From positions 1 to 14,987 of the forward strand of contig JAEZKJ010000061.1 in NCBI GenBank assembly GCA_023415545.1: DNA of 14,987 nucleotides, written 5' to 3'. The stretch is from Bacteroidota bacterium. GTDB lineage: Bacteria; Bacteroidota; Bacteroidia; Bacteroidales; Bacteroidaceae. The notes below the pieces were generated by a model. It was given only the letters and a program-made list of their open reading frames with translations, did not search any database and had not been told where the DNA came from. Positions 1 to 7,371 of this stretch are shown in pieces. Position 1 is the stretch's first letter. Every line of letters begins with the position of its first letter. The position numbers and the translations under genes are program-made.

Positions 1-2
1 AT

Positions 3-461
3 GAAGATGAGTGTCAAAAATTTGTTGGACCTGAATATACCCTAGAAGATAATGATAAATATTGCGTTGGTGCCCAATTCTGTTTTGCGAATGGAGAAGC
101 ATGGGATATTGTAGCAAAGAAAAATGATGAAGAACAAAATGATATATTATTTCACGAAGTTTGTCATTGTCCAAGTGGAAGACTTATGTTAAGAAAAAGA
201 AGCAGTGGCGAAATTGTTGATTACCCTTTCCCACCCTCTTTAGCTATTATCGAACAACCAGGCTTAAAAATTAGTGGGCCAATTTGGGTTAGAGGAGGAA
301 TAACTATTATAGATGAAGATGGAAAAGCTTATGAAGTAAGAAATAGAGTTACATTATGTAGGTGTGGACATTCTAAAAATAAACCTTTTTGTGATGCTTC
401 ACATATACGAGTTAAATTTAATGATGGTCTACCTACTGAAGGTAAAGGTGAAAAATGGTAG
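3..461 (+). CDS. CDGSH iron-sulfur protein with an N-terminal ferredoxin-like cluster domain (5' partial)
   Basis: The reading frame is open from base 3 to the TAG at 459-461, so the start lies before the window. An internal ATG at 186 would cut off the first domain and is unlikely to be the true start. The first part has C-x5-C (codons at 63 and 81) and then CHCPSGR (Cys codons at 162 and 168), resembling the divergent mono-cluster 4Fe-4S domain (Fer4_19 type). The second part is a CDGSH domain: CRCGHSKNKPFCDASH, with Cys codons at 357, 363 and 390 and His at 402, the 3Cys-1His ligand set of a 2Fe-2S cluster. CDASH replaces the textbook CDGSH. Between them, GPIWVRGG and YEVRNRVTLCRCG match the long bacterial and archaeal two-domain proteins. 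A redox or electron-transfer role is inferred; the partner is unknown. The next gene converges on it. Confidence 0.85.
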   Translation, partial: EDECQKFVGPEYTLEDNDKYCVGAQFCFANGEAWDIVAKKNDEEQNDILFHEVCHCPSGRLMLRKRSSGEIVDYPFPPSLAIIEQPGLKISGPIWVRGGITIIDEDGKAYEVRNRVTLCRCGHSKNKPFCDASHIRVKFNDGLPTEGKGEKW

Positions 462-471
462 AATTGAGTAA

Positions 472-512
472 GGTTGTTTTTATATTTATCTAGTTGTAAT
501 ATGGAAACAACC
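472..512. terminator. Weak inverted repeat between convergent genes
   Basis: GGTTGTTT at 472-479 pairs with AAACAACC at 505-512 around a 25-base AT-rich loop. It spans the 24-base gap between the CDGSH gene and the convergent lipoprotein gene and includes the last lipoprotein codons. The stem is short and the loop long, so a role as bidirectional terminator is only possible. Confidence 0.25.
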
Positions 513-1151
513 CTGTTTTACCTCATATTTTACATAACATCTTTTATTCTTCTGCATGTCACGAAGCATTTCAGCCAACACTAATTTTAGTGTATCTGAA
601 CTAACATCTTGCATAGGACGTCCATCAGGATCCTCTACTTTTTTAAATCGAGCATATGCAATGTCAAATGTTGTTCCATAAAAATGTGCTGAATTTAATG
701 ATGCATTAATGTTTCCCTTGCGTAGACGTTTAACATCATCCTTAGTACGTAGAACAGAAGTGACAATTATCTGATTTGGATTTAATCCTTTACTTGCTAG
801 GGAATCGATAAATACTTGTCCTATCTCCTCTAAAAATTTATATGCTTTTGGAACTAAATATGGAATAGAATGAGTTAATGAATCCATAGCAAAATATTCA
901 TTTGGAACTAGTTCTGTCAACTCATCTTTCATCTTTTCAGCATCCTCTCTTGAGTCTATTGGAGTAATTCCAAGAGTTCTAGCCGACGATAAGTGAGCAT
1001 CATTTATATCATTGAATGTTCTTTGAAATCCAACTATTGCACGAATATTTCTTGGTTCATTCATTTTCATTGACATATCTTTTTTGCAACTTGGAAGAAG
1101 AATTAAAGACAAAATAGAGAAGAAAATTGAAATATGTTTTATGTAGTTCAT
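486..1151 (-). CDS. DUF5715-type lipoprotein with M15-peptidase-like zinc motif
   Basis: This 221-residue protein begins with a lipoprotein signal: basic NYIKH, a hydrophobic stretch, then L19-P-S-C22, so Cys22 should be lipidated. Lys at +2 and +3 does not fit the acidic surface-export signal of Bacteroidota, suggesting a periplasm-facing location. Residues 129-143 (IVTSVLRTKDDVKRL) and S154-A-H-F-Y-G-T-T-F-D163 match the SxHxxGxAxD block of M15 (D-Ala-D-Ala carboxypeptidase/MepK-like) peptidases. FHITTR at the end supplies a third possible zinc ligand, H217. The catalytic Glu of ExWH-type members is not visible. I recognise the overall protein as DUF5715. A peptidoglycan peptidase or binding role is inferred. 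It is a single gene with its own promoter, divergent from phoH. The ATG at 1151 is set by the signal peptide. Confidence 0.8.
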   Translation of the reverse strand: MNYIKHISIFFSILSLILLPSCKKDMSMKMNEPRNIRAIVGFQRTFNDINDAHLSSARTLGITPIDSREDAEKMKDELTELVPNEYFAMDSLTHSIPYLVPKAYKFLEEIGQVFIDSLASKGLNPNQIIVTSVLRTKDDVKRLRKGNINASLNSAHFYGTTFDIAYARFKKVEDPDGRPMQDVSSDTLKLVLAEMLRDMQKNKRCYVKYEVKQGCFHITTR

Positions 1152-1174
1152 CGGTTTTTACTTTGTTTAGAATA

Positions 1175-1204
1175 CAAAGTTAGCAGATTTCCCAACTTTA
1201 CAAA
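1175..1204 (-). promoter_or_regulatory. Bacteroides-type promoter for the DUF5715 lipoprotein
   Basis: Read on the minus strand, TTTG (1204-1201), an 18-base spacer and TAACTTTG (1182-1175) match the -33 TTTG and -7 TAnnTTTG consensus of the Bacteroidota housekeeping sigma factor. The -7 box lies 23 bases before the ATG at 1151, giving a short leader. Confidence 0.6.
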
Positions 1205-1256
1205 TATGAAAAAATAAAAAAACAAGGAAAGCCAATAACTATAAAAAACCTTTCAC

Positions 1257-1290
1257 TAAATTTGCACTAATAATTAAAATCTTATATTGG
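1257..1290 (+). promoter_or_regulatory. Candidate promoter for the phoH operon
   Basis: Two overlapping readings exist. TAAATTTG at 1257-1264 is a perfect TAnnTTTG box but has no clear TTTG upstream. Alternatively TTTG at 1261-1264, an 18-base spacer and TATATTGG at 1283-1290 (7 of 8 matches) would give a very short leader before the ATG at 1308. The rest of the 156-base divergent region is A-rich with nothing else evident. Confidence 0.4.
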
Positions 1291-1307
1291 ATACATAAAT
1301 TAATTAA

Positions 1308-2288
1308 ATGATAGAAAAACATATTGTTCTTGAGGAGATTGATCCCGTTATTTTTTATGGAGTCAATAACTCGAATATTCAGATGATAAAAGCTCTATAT
1401 CCAAAATTAAGAATTGTTGCTCGTGGCAACATTATAAAAGTTTTGGGTGATGAAGAAGAGATGTGTGCTTTTGAAGAGAATATAATTGCTTTAGAAAAAT
1501 ATTGTGCAGAATATAATTCACTCAATGAAGAGGTTATTCTGGATATTATTAAAGGGAAAGGCCCACAGGGTGAAAAAAAAGGTGATGTTATAGTATTCTC
1601 TGTAACAGGAAAACCTATTATTCCTAGAAGTGCAAATCAACAAAAACTTGTTCATGAATTCGAAAAGAATGATATGATTTTTGCTGTAGGACCTGCAGGT
1701 TCGGGTAAAACTTATACAGCAATAGCTCTTGCTGTAAGATCACTTAAGAATAAAGAGATAAAGAAAATAATATTGAGTAGGCCGGCTGTTGAAGCAGGTG
1801 AAAAATTAGGATTTCTTCCAGGTGATATGAAAGATAAAATTGATCCATATCTGCAACCTCTATATGATGCCCTTCAGGATATGATTCCGGCAGCTAAGCT
1901 AAAAGAGTATATGGAACTTAACATTATTCAAATTGCCCCTTTAGCTTTTATGAGAGGTAGAACTCTTAATGATGCCATTGTGATATTGGACGAGGCACAA
2001 AACACTACAGCTCAACAAATTAAAATGTTCCTTACTCGAATGGGTATGAACACAAAAATGATTGTCACTGGTGATACAACTCAAATTGACCTACCTTTAT
2101 CTCAAACCTCTGGACTTGTGCAGGCCATGAGAATTCTTAAAGGGGTTAAAGGGATTAGTTTTGTTGAACTTAATAAGAAAGATATCGTACGCCATAAACT
2201 TGTAACACGAGTTGTTGAAGCTTATGAAAAGTTTGATGAGAAAGTCAAGAAAGAGATTTCCGAGAAAAAAGATAATAGTAAGAAATAA
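1308..2288 (+). CDS. phoH: PhoH-like ATPase
   Basis: This 326-residue cytoplasmic P-loop ATPase is full length for the PhoH/PhoL family. Residues 1-80 form the usual small N-terminal KH-like region (IVARGNIIKVLGDEEEM). The ATPase core follows: Walker A GPAGSGKT at 128-135, SRPAVEAGEKLGFLPGD at 157-173, Walker B VILDEAQN at 225-232, and VTGDTTQIDLP at 253-263. The family is linked to RNA metabolism and ribosome-associated quality control; E. coli PhoH is phosphate-starvation induced. The exact substrate here is not shown by the sequence. The tail is Lys/Glu-rich. It is the first gene of the rightward cluster, with purC 21 bases downstream. The start at 1308 gives the normal N-terminus and has an A/T-rich upstream stretch rather than a Shine-Dalgarno sequence. 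Confidence 0.95.
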   Translation: MIEKHIVLEEIDPVIFYGVNNSNIQMIKALYPKLRIVARGNIIKVLGDEEEMCAFEENIIALEKYCAEYNSLNEEVILDIIKGKGPQGEKKGDVIVFSVTGKPIIPRSANQQKLVHEFEKNDMIFAVGPAGSGKTYTAIALAVRSLKNKEIKKIILSRPAVEAGEKLGFLPGDMKDKIDPYLQPLYDALQDMIPAAKLKEYMELNIIQIAPLAFMRGRTLNDAIVILDEAQNTTAQQIKMFLTRMGMNTKMIVTGDTTQIDLPLSQTSGLVQAMRILKGVKGISFVELNKKDIVRHKLVTRVVEAYEKFDEKVKKEISEKKDNSKK

Positions 2289-2309
2289 TATTCATTAAAT
2301 TGTAGAGAC

Positions 2310-3254
2310 ATGAGTAAAGCATTAACAAAAACCGACTTCAACTTTCCTGGTCAGGTAAATGTTTATCACGGTAAGGTACGTGATGTATACAACATCAATA
2401 ATGAGAAACTTGTAATGGTTGCTACCGACCGTATATCAGCATTTGATGTCGTTCTACCTAAAGGTATACCTTATAAAGGGCAGATGTTGAATCAAATTGC
2501 AGCCAAATTTTTGGATGCTACTAAAGACATATGTCCTAACTGGAAACTTGCTACTCCCGATCCTATGGTTACAGTAGGTGTTCTATGCAAAGGTTTTCCT
2601 GTTGAAATGATTGTACGTGGATATCTTTGTGGAAGTGCTTGGAGAGCATATAAAAGTGGAGTTCGCGAAATATGTGGAGTAAAGCTTCCAGAAGGAATGC
2701 GTGAAAACCAAAAATTTGAAACTCCTATTATCACTCCTACTACAAAAGCTGAAATGGGACTACATGATGAAGATATTTCTAAAGAGGAGATTCTAAAACA
2801 ATGTCTTGCAACAAAAGAGGAGTATGAAATCTTAGAGAAATATACCCTTGCTCTTTTCCAACGTGGTACTGAAATTGCTGCAGAGAGAGGACTTATTCTT
2901 GTTGATACAAAATATGAGTTCGGCATGCACAATGGTGAGATTTACCTAATGGATGAAATTCACACTCCTGATTCAAGTAGATATTTCTACTCAGAAGGTT
3001 ATCAAGAGAGATTTGAAAAAGGTGAACCTCAGAAACAACTTTCTAAAGAGTTTGTTCGTGAATGGTTAATGGAAAATGGGTTCCAAGGAAAAGAGGGCCA
3101 ACAGGTTCCTGAAATGACCGACGAAATTGTGAACTCTATTAGCGAACGTTACATCGAACTTTATGAACATATTACCGGTGAAACGTTTGTAAAAGCTGAT
3201 ACTGACAATATATCTGAAAGAATAGAAGAAAACGTAAAGAACTATTTGAAATAA
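2310..3254 (+). CDS. purC: Phosphoribosylaminoimidazole-succinocarboxamide synthase (SAICAR synthetase)
   Basis: PurC joins CAIR and aspartate with ATP to make SAICAR in de novo purine synthesis, in the cytosol. Clear family motifs are GKVRDVYNI (21-29) with the ATP-binding loop, VATDRISAFDVVLPKGIPYKG (37-57), EMIVRGYLCGSAWRAYK (99-115), DTKYEFG (199-205) and MDEIHTPDSSRY (214-225). At 314 residues it is the long form typical of Bacteroidota and eukaryote-like enzymes, longer than the ~240-residue E. coli type. It follows phoH closely and is probably co-transcribed with it. A strong hairpin just after the stop may limit read-through into menG. The ATG at 2310 places the KVRD motif at the usual distance from the start. 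Confidence 0.97.
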   Translation: MSKALTKTDFNFPGQVNVYHGKVRDVYNINNEKLVMVATDRISAFDVVLPKGIPYKGQMLNQIAAKFLDATKDICPNWKLATPDPMVTVGVLCKGFPVEMIVRGYLCGSAWRAYKSGVREICGVKLPEGMRENQKFETPIITPTTKAEMGLHDEDISKEEILKQCLATKEEYEILEKYTLALFQRGTEIAAERGLILVDTKYEFGMHNGEIYLMDEIHTPDSSRYFYSEGYQERFEKGEPQKQLSKEFVREWLMENGFQGKEGQQVPEMTDEIVNSISERYIELYEHITGETFVKADTDNISERIEENVKNYLK

Positions 3255-3257
3255 AAT

Positions 3258-3290
3258 TTATCGGAAGCGGCTGATTACCGCTTCCGATAA
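3258..3290 (+). terminator. 13-bp hairpin between purC and menG
   Basis: TTATCGGAAGCGG at 3258-3270 pairs perfectly with CCGCTTCCGATAA at 3278-3290 around a 7-base loop, CTGATTA. It starts 4 bases after the purC stop and ends 20 bases before the menG ATG. Its G+C-rich core stands out in this AT-rich DNA. There is no T run after it, so it may be a partial terminator, an attenuator or an mRNA-stabilising 3' stem rather than a full stop. Confidence 0.6.
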
Positions 3291-3310
3291 GAATTTATAA
3301 TTTGCATTAA

Positions 3311-4048
3311 ATGAATTATCCTCAAGAAGATATTAAGCCATACAACAGTGATGAGAACAAAGGCAAACAGGTTGAAAAAATGTTTGACAATATCGCTTCT
3401 GCATACGATAAACTGAATCATACTCTCTCTCTTGGAATTGATAAGAGATGGAGAAAAAAAGCCATTAATTATTTAAAACCTTTCGCTCCCAAAAAGATGA
3501 TGGATGTAGCAACTGGAACAGGTGATTTTGCGATTCAGGCTTATAAGATGTTGCAACCGGATGAATTACTTGGCACAGATATTTCAGAGGGAATGATGAA
3601 TGTTGGTCGTGGTAAAGTTAATAAGCTAGGATTATCAGAGAAGATAAAGTTTAAAAAAGAAGATTGTACTTCACTCTCTTTCCCAAACAATAGTTTCGAT
3701 GCCATAACAGTAGCTTTCGGCATACGAAATTTTGAAAATCTTGATAAAGGTCTTAAGGAAATGTACAGAGTTTTGAATAGTGATGGTCATCTTGTCATTC
3801 TTGAACTATCTGAACCGGAACAATTTCCTATGAAACAGCTTTACTCAATATATTCTAAAGTAGTGATTCCTACCTTAGGGAAATTACTTTCAAAAGATAA
3901 TAGTGCTTACTCTTATCTTCCAAAATCTATTAAAGCTTTTCCACAAGGTGAAGTTATGAGGAGAATTATTGAAAAGGCAGGATTTAAAAAAGTAGAGTTC
4001 AAACGTTTGACTTTTGGTATATGTACTCTTTACTTGGCTTCTAAATAG
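3311..4048 (+). CDS. menG: Demethylmenaquinone methyltransferase (MenG/UbiE)
   Basis: This is a class I SAM-dependent methyltransferase of 245 residues, normal for the family. It methylates demethylmenaquinone, the last step of menaquinone synthesis. The UbiE signature is clear: VEKMFDNIASAYDKLNHTLS (21-40) with LGIDKRWRKKA, SAM motif I DVATGTGDFA (65-74), an acidic residue after beta 2 (GTD, 88-90), SFDAITVAFGIRNFENLD (128-145), and SKDNSAYSYLPKSIKAFPQG (194-213). Bacteroidales generally use menaquinone and not ubiquinone, so menG is the better name. aroE starts 8 bases downstream. Both aroE and aroC of this cluster feed chorismate, from which menaquinone is built, so co-expression makes metabolic sense. 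Confidence 0.95.
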   Translation: MNYPQEDIKPYNSDENKGKQVEKMFDNIASAYDKLNHTLSLGIDKRWRKKAINYLKPFAPKKMMDVATGTGDFAIQAYKMLQPDELLGTDISEGMMNVGRGKVNKLGLSEKIKFKKEDCTSLSFPNNSFDAITVAFGIRNFENLDKGLKEMYRVLNSDGHLVILELSEPEQFPMKQLYSIYSKVVIPTLGKLLSKDNSAYSYLPKSIKAFPQGEVMRRIIEKAGFKKVEFKRLTFGICTLYLASK

Positions 4049-4056
4049 AAACTTAA

Positions 4057-4797
4057 ATGAAAAAATTTGGTTTAATAGGTTTTCCTTTGGAGCATTCATT
4101 CTCAAAAAACTTCTTCAATGATAAGTTTAAGTCTGAGAATATTGATGCTCAATACGTTAATTTTGAAATTCCAAATATCAATGAATTTCCAAAAGTTATT
4201 GCTGACAATACAACTGTTGCAGGACTTAACGTAACAATTCCATACAAGGAAGAGATTATTCAATATCTTGATGATGTCGATAATGATGCTTTATCTATTG
4301 GCGCTGTAAATGTAATTAAGATTATAGAATATAATGGAGAAAAAAAGCTGATAGGCTTTAATTCAGATATTATAGGGTTTACAAAATCCATTAAGCCTCT
4401 ACTTAAAAAGCATCATAAAAAAGCTTTGATCTTAGGTACCGGTGGTGCTTCCAAAGCTGTTTACCATGGTCTTAAAAGATTAGGCATAGAATCAAAATTT
4501 GTTTCTAGAAATCATAAAGATGGGATGTTTACCTATCAAGAGTTGACACGTGAAGTGATGAAAGAGTTCACAGTAATTGTTAATTGTACTCCTGTAGGAA
4601 TGTATCCCAAAATGGATGTATGCCCTAATATTCCTTACGAATTCATTACAAAGAACCATTTATTGTACGACTTGTTATATAATCCAGATGAAACTCTCTT
4701 TATGCAAAAAGGTGCTGAGCATGGAGCAGTTACTAAAAATGGTATGGAGATGCTTCTTCTTCAAGCTTTAGCTGCTTGGGAAATTTGGAATAGATAG
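4057..4797 (+). CDS. aroE: Shikimate dehydrogenase
   Basis: AroE reduces 3-dehydroshikimate to shikimate with NADPH. At 246 residues it is slightly short but complete. Substrate-binding serines lie in GFPLEHSFSKNFF (8-20, S14 and S16). The catalytic pair is K64 in NVTIPYKE and D104 in FNSDIIGF. GAVNVI is at 82-87. The nucleotide-binding loop is LGTGGASKAV (126-135), followed by NCTPVGMYP (176-184). The C-terminal NGMEMLLLQALAAWEIW (228-244) carries the conserved Gln that contacts shikimate. Loss of either K64 or D104 would argue against activity, and both are present. It lies 8 bases after menG and 3 bases before the hydrolase gene, so translational coupling is likely. Confidence 0.96.
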   Translation: MKKFGLIGFPLEHSFSKNFFNDKFKSENIDAQYVNFEIPNINEFPKVIADNTTVAGLNVTIPYKEEIIQYLDDVDNDALSIGAVNVIKIIEYNGEKKLIGFNSDIIGFTKSIKPLLKKHHKKALILGTGGASKAVYHGLKRLGIESKFVSRNHKDGMFTYQELTREVMKEFTVIVNCTPVGMYPKMDVCPNIPYEFITKNHLLYDLLYNPDETLFMQKGAEHGAVTKNGMEMLLLQALAAWEIWNR

Positions 4798-4800
4798 TTT

Positions 4801-5754
4801 ATGAAAAGAAAGAGGTTTTTATTAGCTTGCATAATTGCATTTTTTATTCTCTTAATAATCCTTATTTGTGGTAGCCAATATATGATTGACTACTCATTAA
4901 AACCTGTAAATCGAGGTAAAGACCTCAAAGGTTCATGGGAATACATGTTCGACAAATATCCTTATCTTAAACCTTGGAAAGATAGTCTGCAAAATTGCAA
5001 TGCGTTAAAGGATACATTTATATACTCTAAGGATGGGGTTAAACTACACTCTTATTTTATTCCAGCCCGTGAAAAGACAAAAAGAACTGCTCTAATTGTC
5101 CATGGTTATACTGACAATGCCATAAGGATGATGATGATTGGATATATGTATAGTGAGAAATTAGGATTCAACATACTACTTCCTGACCTACGTTATAGTG
5201 GTCTTTCGGGTGGAGAGAACATTCAAATGGGATGGTTGGATAGAATTGATGTTCAACAGTGGATGGGTGTAACCAACAAAATTTTTGGAGATTCAACACA
5301 AATGGTCCTACATGGGATATCTATGGGAGCAGCTACAGTTATGATGGAGTCAGGAGATAATCCACAACCCTACTATGTAAAATGTTTTGTTGAAGATTGT
5401 GGATATACATCTGTGTGGGATGAGTTTACTGTTCAATTAAAAGACCAATTTGGATTGCCATCGTTTCCTATACTCGATTTGGCAAGCATAATGTGTCAAA
5501 TGGAGTTAGGGTGGAATTTTAAAGAGGCCTCAGCTATCAACCAGGTAAAGAAATGTAAACTCCCTATGCTATTTATTCATGGGGCAGATGATAAATTTGT
5601 ACCAACATGGATGGTATATAAACTTTATGAGGCTAAACCTGAGCCTAAAGAGTTATGGATAGTGCCAAATACAAAACATGCTATGTCATATTTTAATTAT
5701 ACTGAGGAATATACTGATAAAGTAAAAATCTTTGTAGATAAATATATCAAATGA
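4801..5754 (+). CDS. Membrane-anchored alpha/beta hydrolase
   Basis: The protein has 317 residues. A basic start (MKRKR) and a hydrophobic segment at 6-25 predict an N-terminal anchor or uncleaved signal, with the catalytic domain outside the cytoplasm. The alpha/beta hydrolase domain covers about 70-317: oxyanion-hole region HGYTDN (101-106), nucleophile elbow HGISMG with S174, Asp in HGADDKFVP (D264), and His in KHAMSY (H293). The full Ser-Asp-His triad is therefore visible. It resembles the YqkD/YfhR-like family of poorly characterised serine hydrolases; the substrate cannot be read from sequence. It follows aroE by 3 bases, and its TGA overlaps the next ATG (ATGA), so it is translationally coupled to the TPM gene. 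An envelope role shared with TPM and LemA is inferred from position only. Confidence 0.9.
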   Translation: MKRKRFLLACIIAFFILLIILICGSQYMIDYSLKPVNRGKDLKGSWEYMFDKYPYLKPWKDSLQNCNALKDTFIYSKDGVKLHSYFIPAREKTKRTALIVHGYTDNAIRMMMIGYMYSEKLGFNILLPDLRYSGLSGGENIQMGWLDRIDVQQWMGVTNKIFGDSTQMVLHGISMGAATVMMESGDNPQPYYVKCFVEDCGYTSVWDEFTVQLKDQFGLPSFPILDLASIMCQMELGWNFKEASAINQVKKCKLPMLFIHGADDKFVPTWMVYKLYEAKPEPKELWIVPNTKHAMSYFNYTEEYTDKVKIFVDKYIK

Positions 5755-6656
5755 AAATACTAAACACATTAATAATATTATTATTCACCATTACATGCTT
5801 CAATGTCGAGGCTAAAGAATATAAAGTAGATGAGATACCTTTAGTACACCTGCAAGATAAGAGAAGATATGTTAGTAATCCTGATAATATCATCTCTCAA
5901 GAAGCGGTTATGGCTATGGACACTACTCTTTATGCTCTTGAACAAAAAACCGGCATACAAACACTTGTTGTCGTCGTTTCAGGTATAGAGGGAGGAGATT
6001 GCTTTGATTTCGCTCAACAATTAGGTCAAAAAAATGGTGTCGGTGAAAAGAAACGCGATAATGGTCTTGTGATACTTTTATCTACTGATGAACGTTGTGT
6101 TCAGTTTGCTACAGGTTATGGCATAGAAGGAGATTTACCCGATGCTATATGTAAAAGAATTCAAACTAAATATATGCTTCCATACTTTCGTCAAGGTGAC
6201 TGGAGTAATGGTATGCTAGCAGGTGTAATGGCTGTTAGAAGCTATCTTGATGGTTCTATGCAAAGAGAGAATAGTGGAGATGATGAAGATGTTACATTTA
6301 TACTTATATTTGTTGTAACCCTGATATTAATAATTTTAGGGGCGCTATTTACTGTATGGTGGCATAAAAGATGTCCTGCATGTAAAAAGCATAATATACA
6401 ACGTGTCTCATCAATACTGATTTCAAAAGAAAATGGAACAAGGACTGATGCTGTAACTTATAAATGTCTTAGTTGTGGTCACACATTTGTTAGGAATGAG
6501 AAATCAGCTGATCACGACTATAGAGGACCAAGAGGTGGGTCAGGTGGCCCAATAATTTTTGGTGGATTCGGTGGACGTAGAGGTGGCGGCGGTTTTGGCG
6601 GTGGCAGCTTTGGCGGCGGTAGTTTTGGTGGCGGTGGTGCTGGAAGTAGATTCTGA
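5751..6656 (+). CDS. TPM-domain membrane protein with zinc ribbon and Gly-rich tail
   Basis: This 301-residue protein belongs to the TPM (YgcG/TPM_phosphatase) family. It has a cleavable signal peptide (about 1-21, ending VEA), a TPM domain at about 30-172 (PDNIISQEAVMAMDTTL, KRDNGLVILLS, RCVQFATGYGIEGDLPD, DWSNGMLAGVMAV), an acidic linker (DDED), one membrane helix at about 182-202, and a likely zinc ribbon with C208/C211 and C239/C242. The tail at 258-301 is Gly-rich with repeated SFGGG units and ends in GAGSRF. The TPM domain should face the periplasm and the ribbon and tail the cytoplasm. Biochemical function is not established for this bacterial group; photosystem-repair and phosphatase claims come from plant relatives. 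The pairing with lemA just downstream is common in bacteria. Its start overlaps the hydrolase stop by 4 bases. Confidence 0.9.
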   Translation: MKILNTLIILLFTITCFNVEAKEYKVDEIPLVHLQDKRRYVSNPDNIISQEAVMAMDTTLYALEQKTGIQTLVVVVSGIEGGDCFDFAQQLGQKNGVGEKKRDNGLVILLSTDERCVQFATGYGIEGDLPDAICKRIQTKYMLPYFRQGDWSNGMLAGVMAVRSYLDGSMQRENSGDDEDVTFILIFVVTLILIILGALFTVWWHKRCPACKKHNIQRVSSILISKENGTRTDAVTYKCLSCGHTFVRNEKSADHDYRGPRGGSGGPIIFGGFGGRRGGGGFGGGSFGGGSFGGGGAGSRF

Positions 6657-6709
6657 CAACACAGATAAATTAATAAGAATATTACTATAATTAGAAAAAC
6701 AGATAATAT

Positions 6710-7306
6710 ATGAAAATGGATAAGAAATTAATTACAATTGGAGCTATAGTAGCTTTTTTTGCGATACTGATAATATGGGGTGTTTCATCGTATAATTCAC
6801 TCGTTAGTATGGATGAAGCAGTTGGTACATCGTGGGGGAATGTTGAGAACCAATATCAACGCCGTGCTGACCTGATTCCTAATTTATTGAATACAGTAAA
6901 AGGTTATGCAGCACACGAAAAATCTACTTTCCAAGCTGTTGTAGATGCTAGAAGTAAAGCTACACAAATGACAATAAGTGCTGATAATTTGACTCCTGAA
7001 AAAATTGCTGCATACCAAAAAGCACAAGGTGAAGTTGGTGCTGCACTGAGCAGACTTCTTGCAATAACTGAAGCATATCCTGATTTGAAAGCAAATCAGA
7101 ATTTCCAAGAACTTCAAGCACAACTTGAAGGTACTGAAAACAGAATCAGTGTAGAGCGTAAAAGATTTAATGATACAGCTAAACTTTATAACACTAAAAT
7201 TCGTAAGTTCCCTTCAAATATAATAGCTAACATGTTTGGATTTGAAAAACGTCCATACTTTGAGGCTGAAGAGGGTTCAAATAAAGCTCCTAAAGTTGAG
7301 TTTTAA
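6710..7306 (+). CDS. lemA: LemA family membrane protein
   Basis: This 198-residue protein has one N-terminal membrane helix (about 7-25) followed by a mostly helical, coiled-coil-like domain. Family landmarks are SWGNVENQYQRRADLIPNLL (41-60) with NTVKGYAAHE, the AALSRLLAITEAYPDLKANQNF block (111-132), LEGTENRISVERKRFND (139-155), and the closing FPSNIIANMFGFEKRPYFEA (167-186). LemA proteins are usually found next to TPM-domain genes, as here (53 bases after the TPM stop), and are thought to act together in the envelope, but their molecular function is not established. ATG codons at 6710 and 6716 are both possible starts; they differ by two residues. The link to the Listeria antigen-processing name does not imply that function here. 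Confidence 0.93.
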   Translation: MKMDKKLITIGAIVAFFAILIIWGVSSYNSLVSMDEAVGTSWGNVENQYQRRADLIPNLLNTVKGYAAHEKSTFQAVVDARSKATQMTISADNLTPEKIAAYQKAQGEVGAALSRLLAITEAYPDLKANQNFQELQAQLEGTENRISVERKRFNDTAKLYNTKIRKFPSNIIANMFGFEKRPYFEAEEGSNKAPKVEF

Positions 7307-7317
7307 TCATATATAAT

Positions 7318-7351
7318 ATTGATCAAGAAAAACCTAATTTTATTATATTTA
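7318..7351 (+). promoter_or_regulatory. Possible internal promoter before aroC
   Basis: TATATTTA at 7344-7351 matches TAnnTTTG in 7 of 8 positions, with ATTG at 7318-7321 upstream at a somewhat long 22-base spacing. It lies in the 65-base lemA-aroC gap, one of the larger gaps in the cluster, so aroC and the dipeptidase could be transcribed on their own. Confidence 0.3.
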
Positions 7352-7371
7352 CATAAAGAAATAGTAAGAAT

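Noticed and set aside
186..188. ATG at 186 as the start of the CDGSH protein
   Set aside because: The frame is open to base 3 and encodes a conserved Cys-containing domain before it, so the gene is a 5' partial.
2492..2932. Leftward open frame of 146 codons
   Set aside because: It lies wholly antisense within purC, whose protein matches its family end to end.
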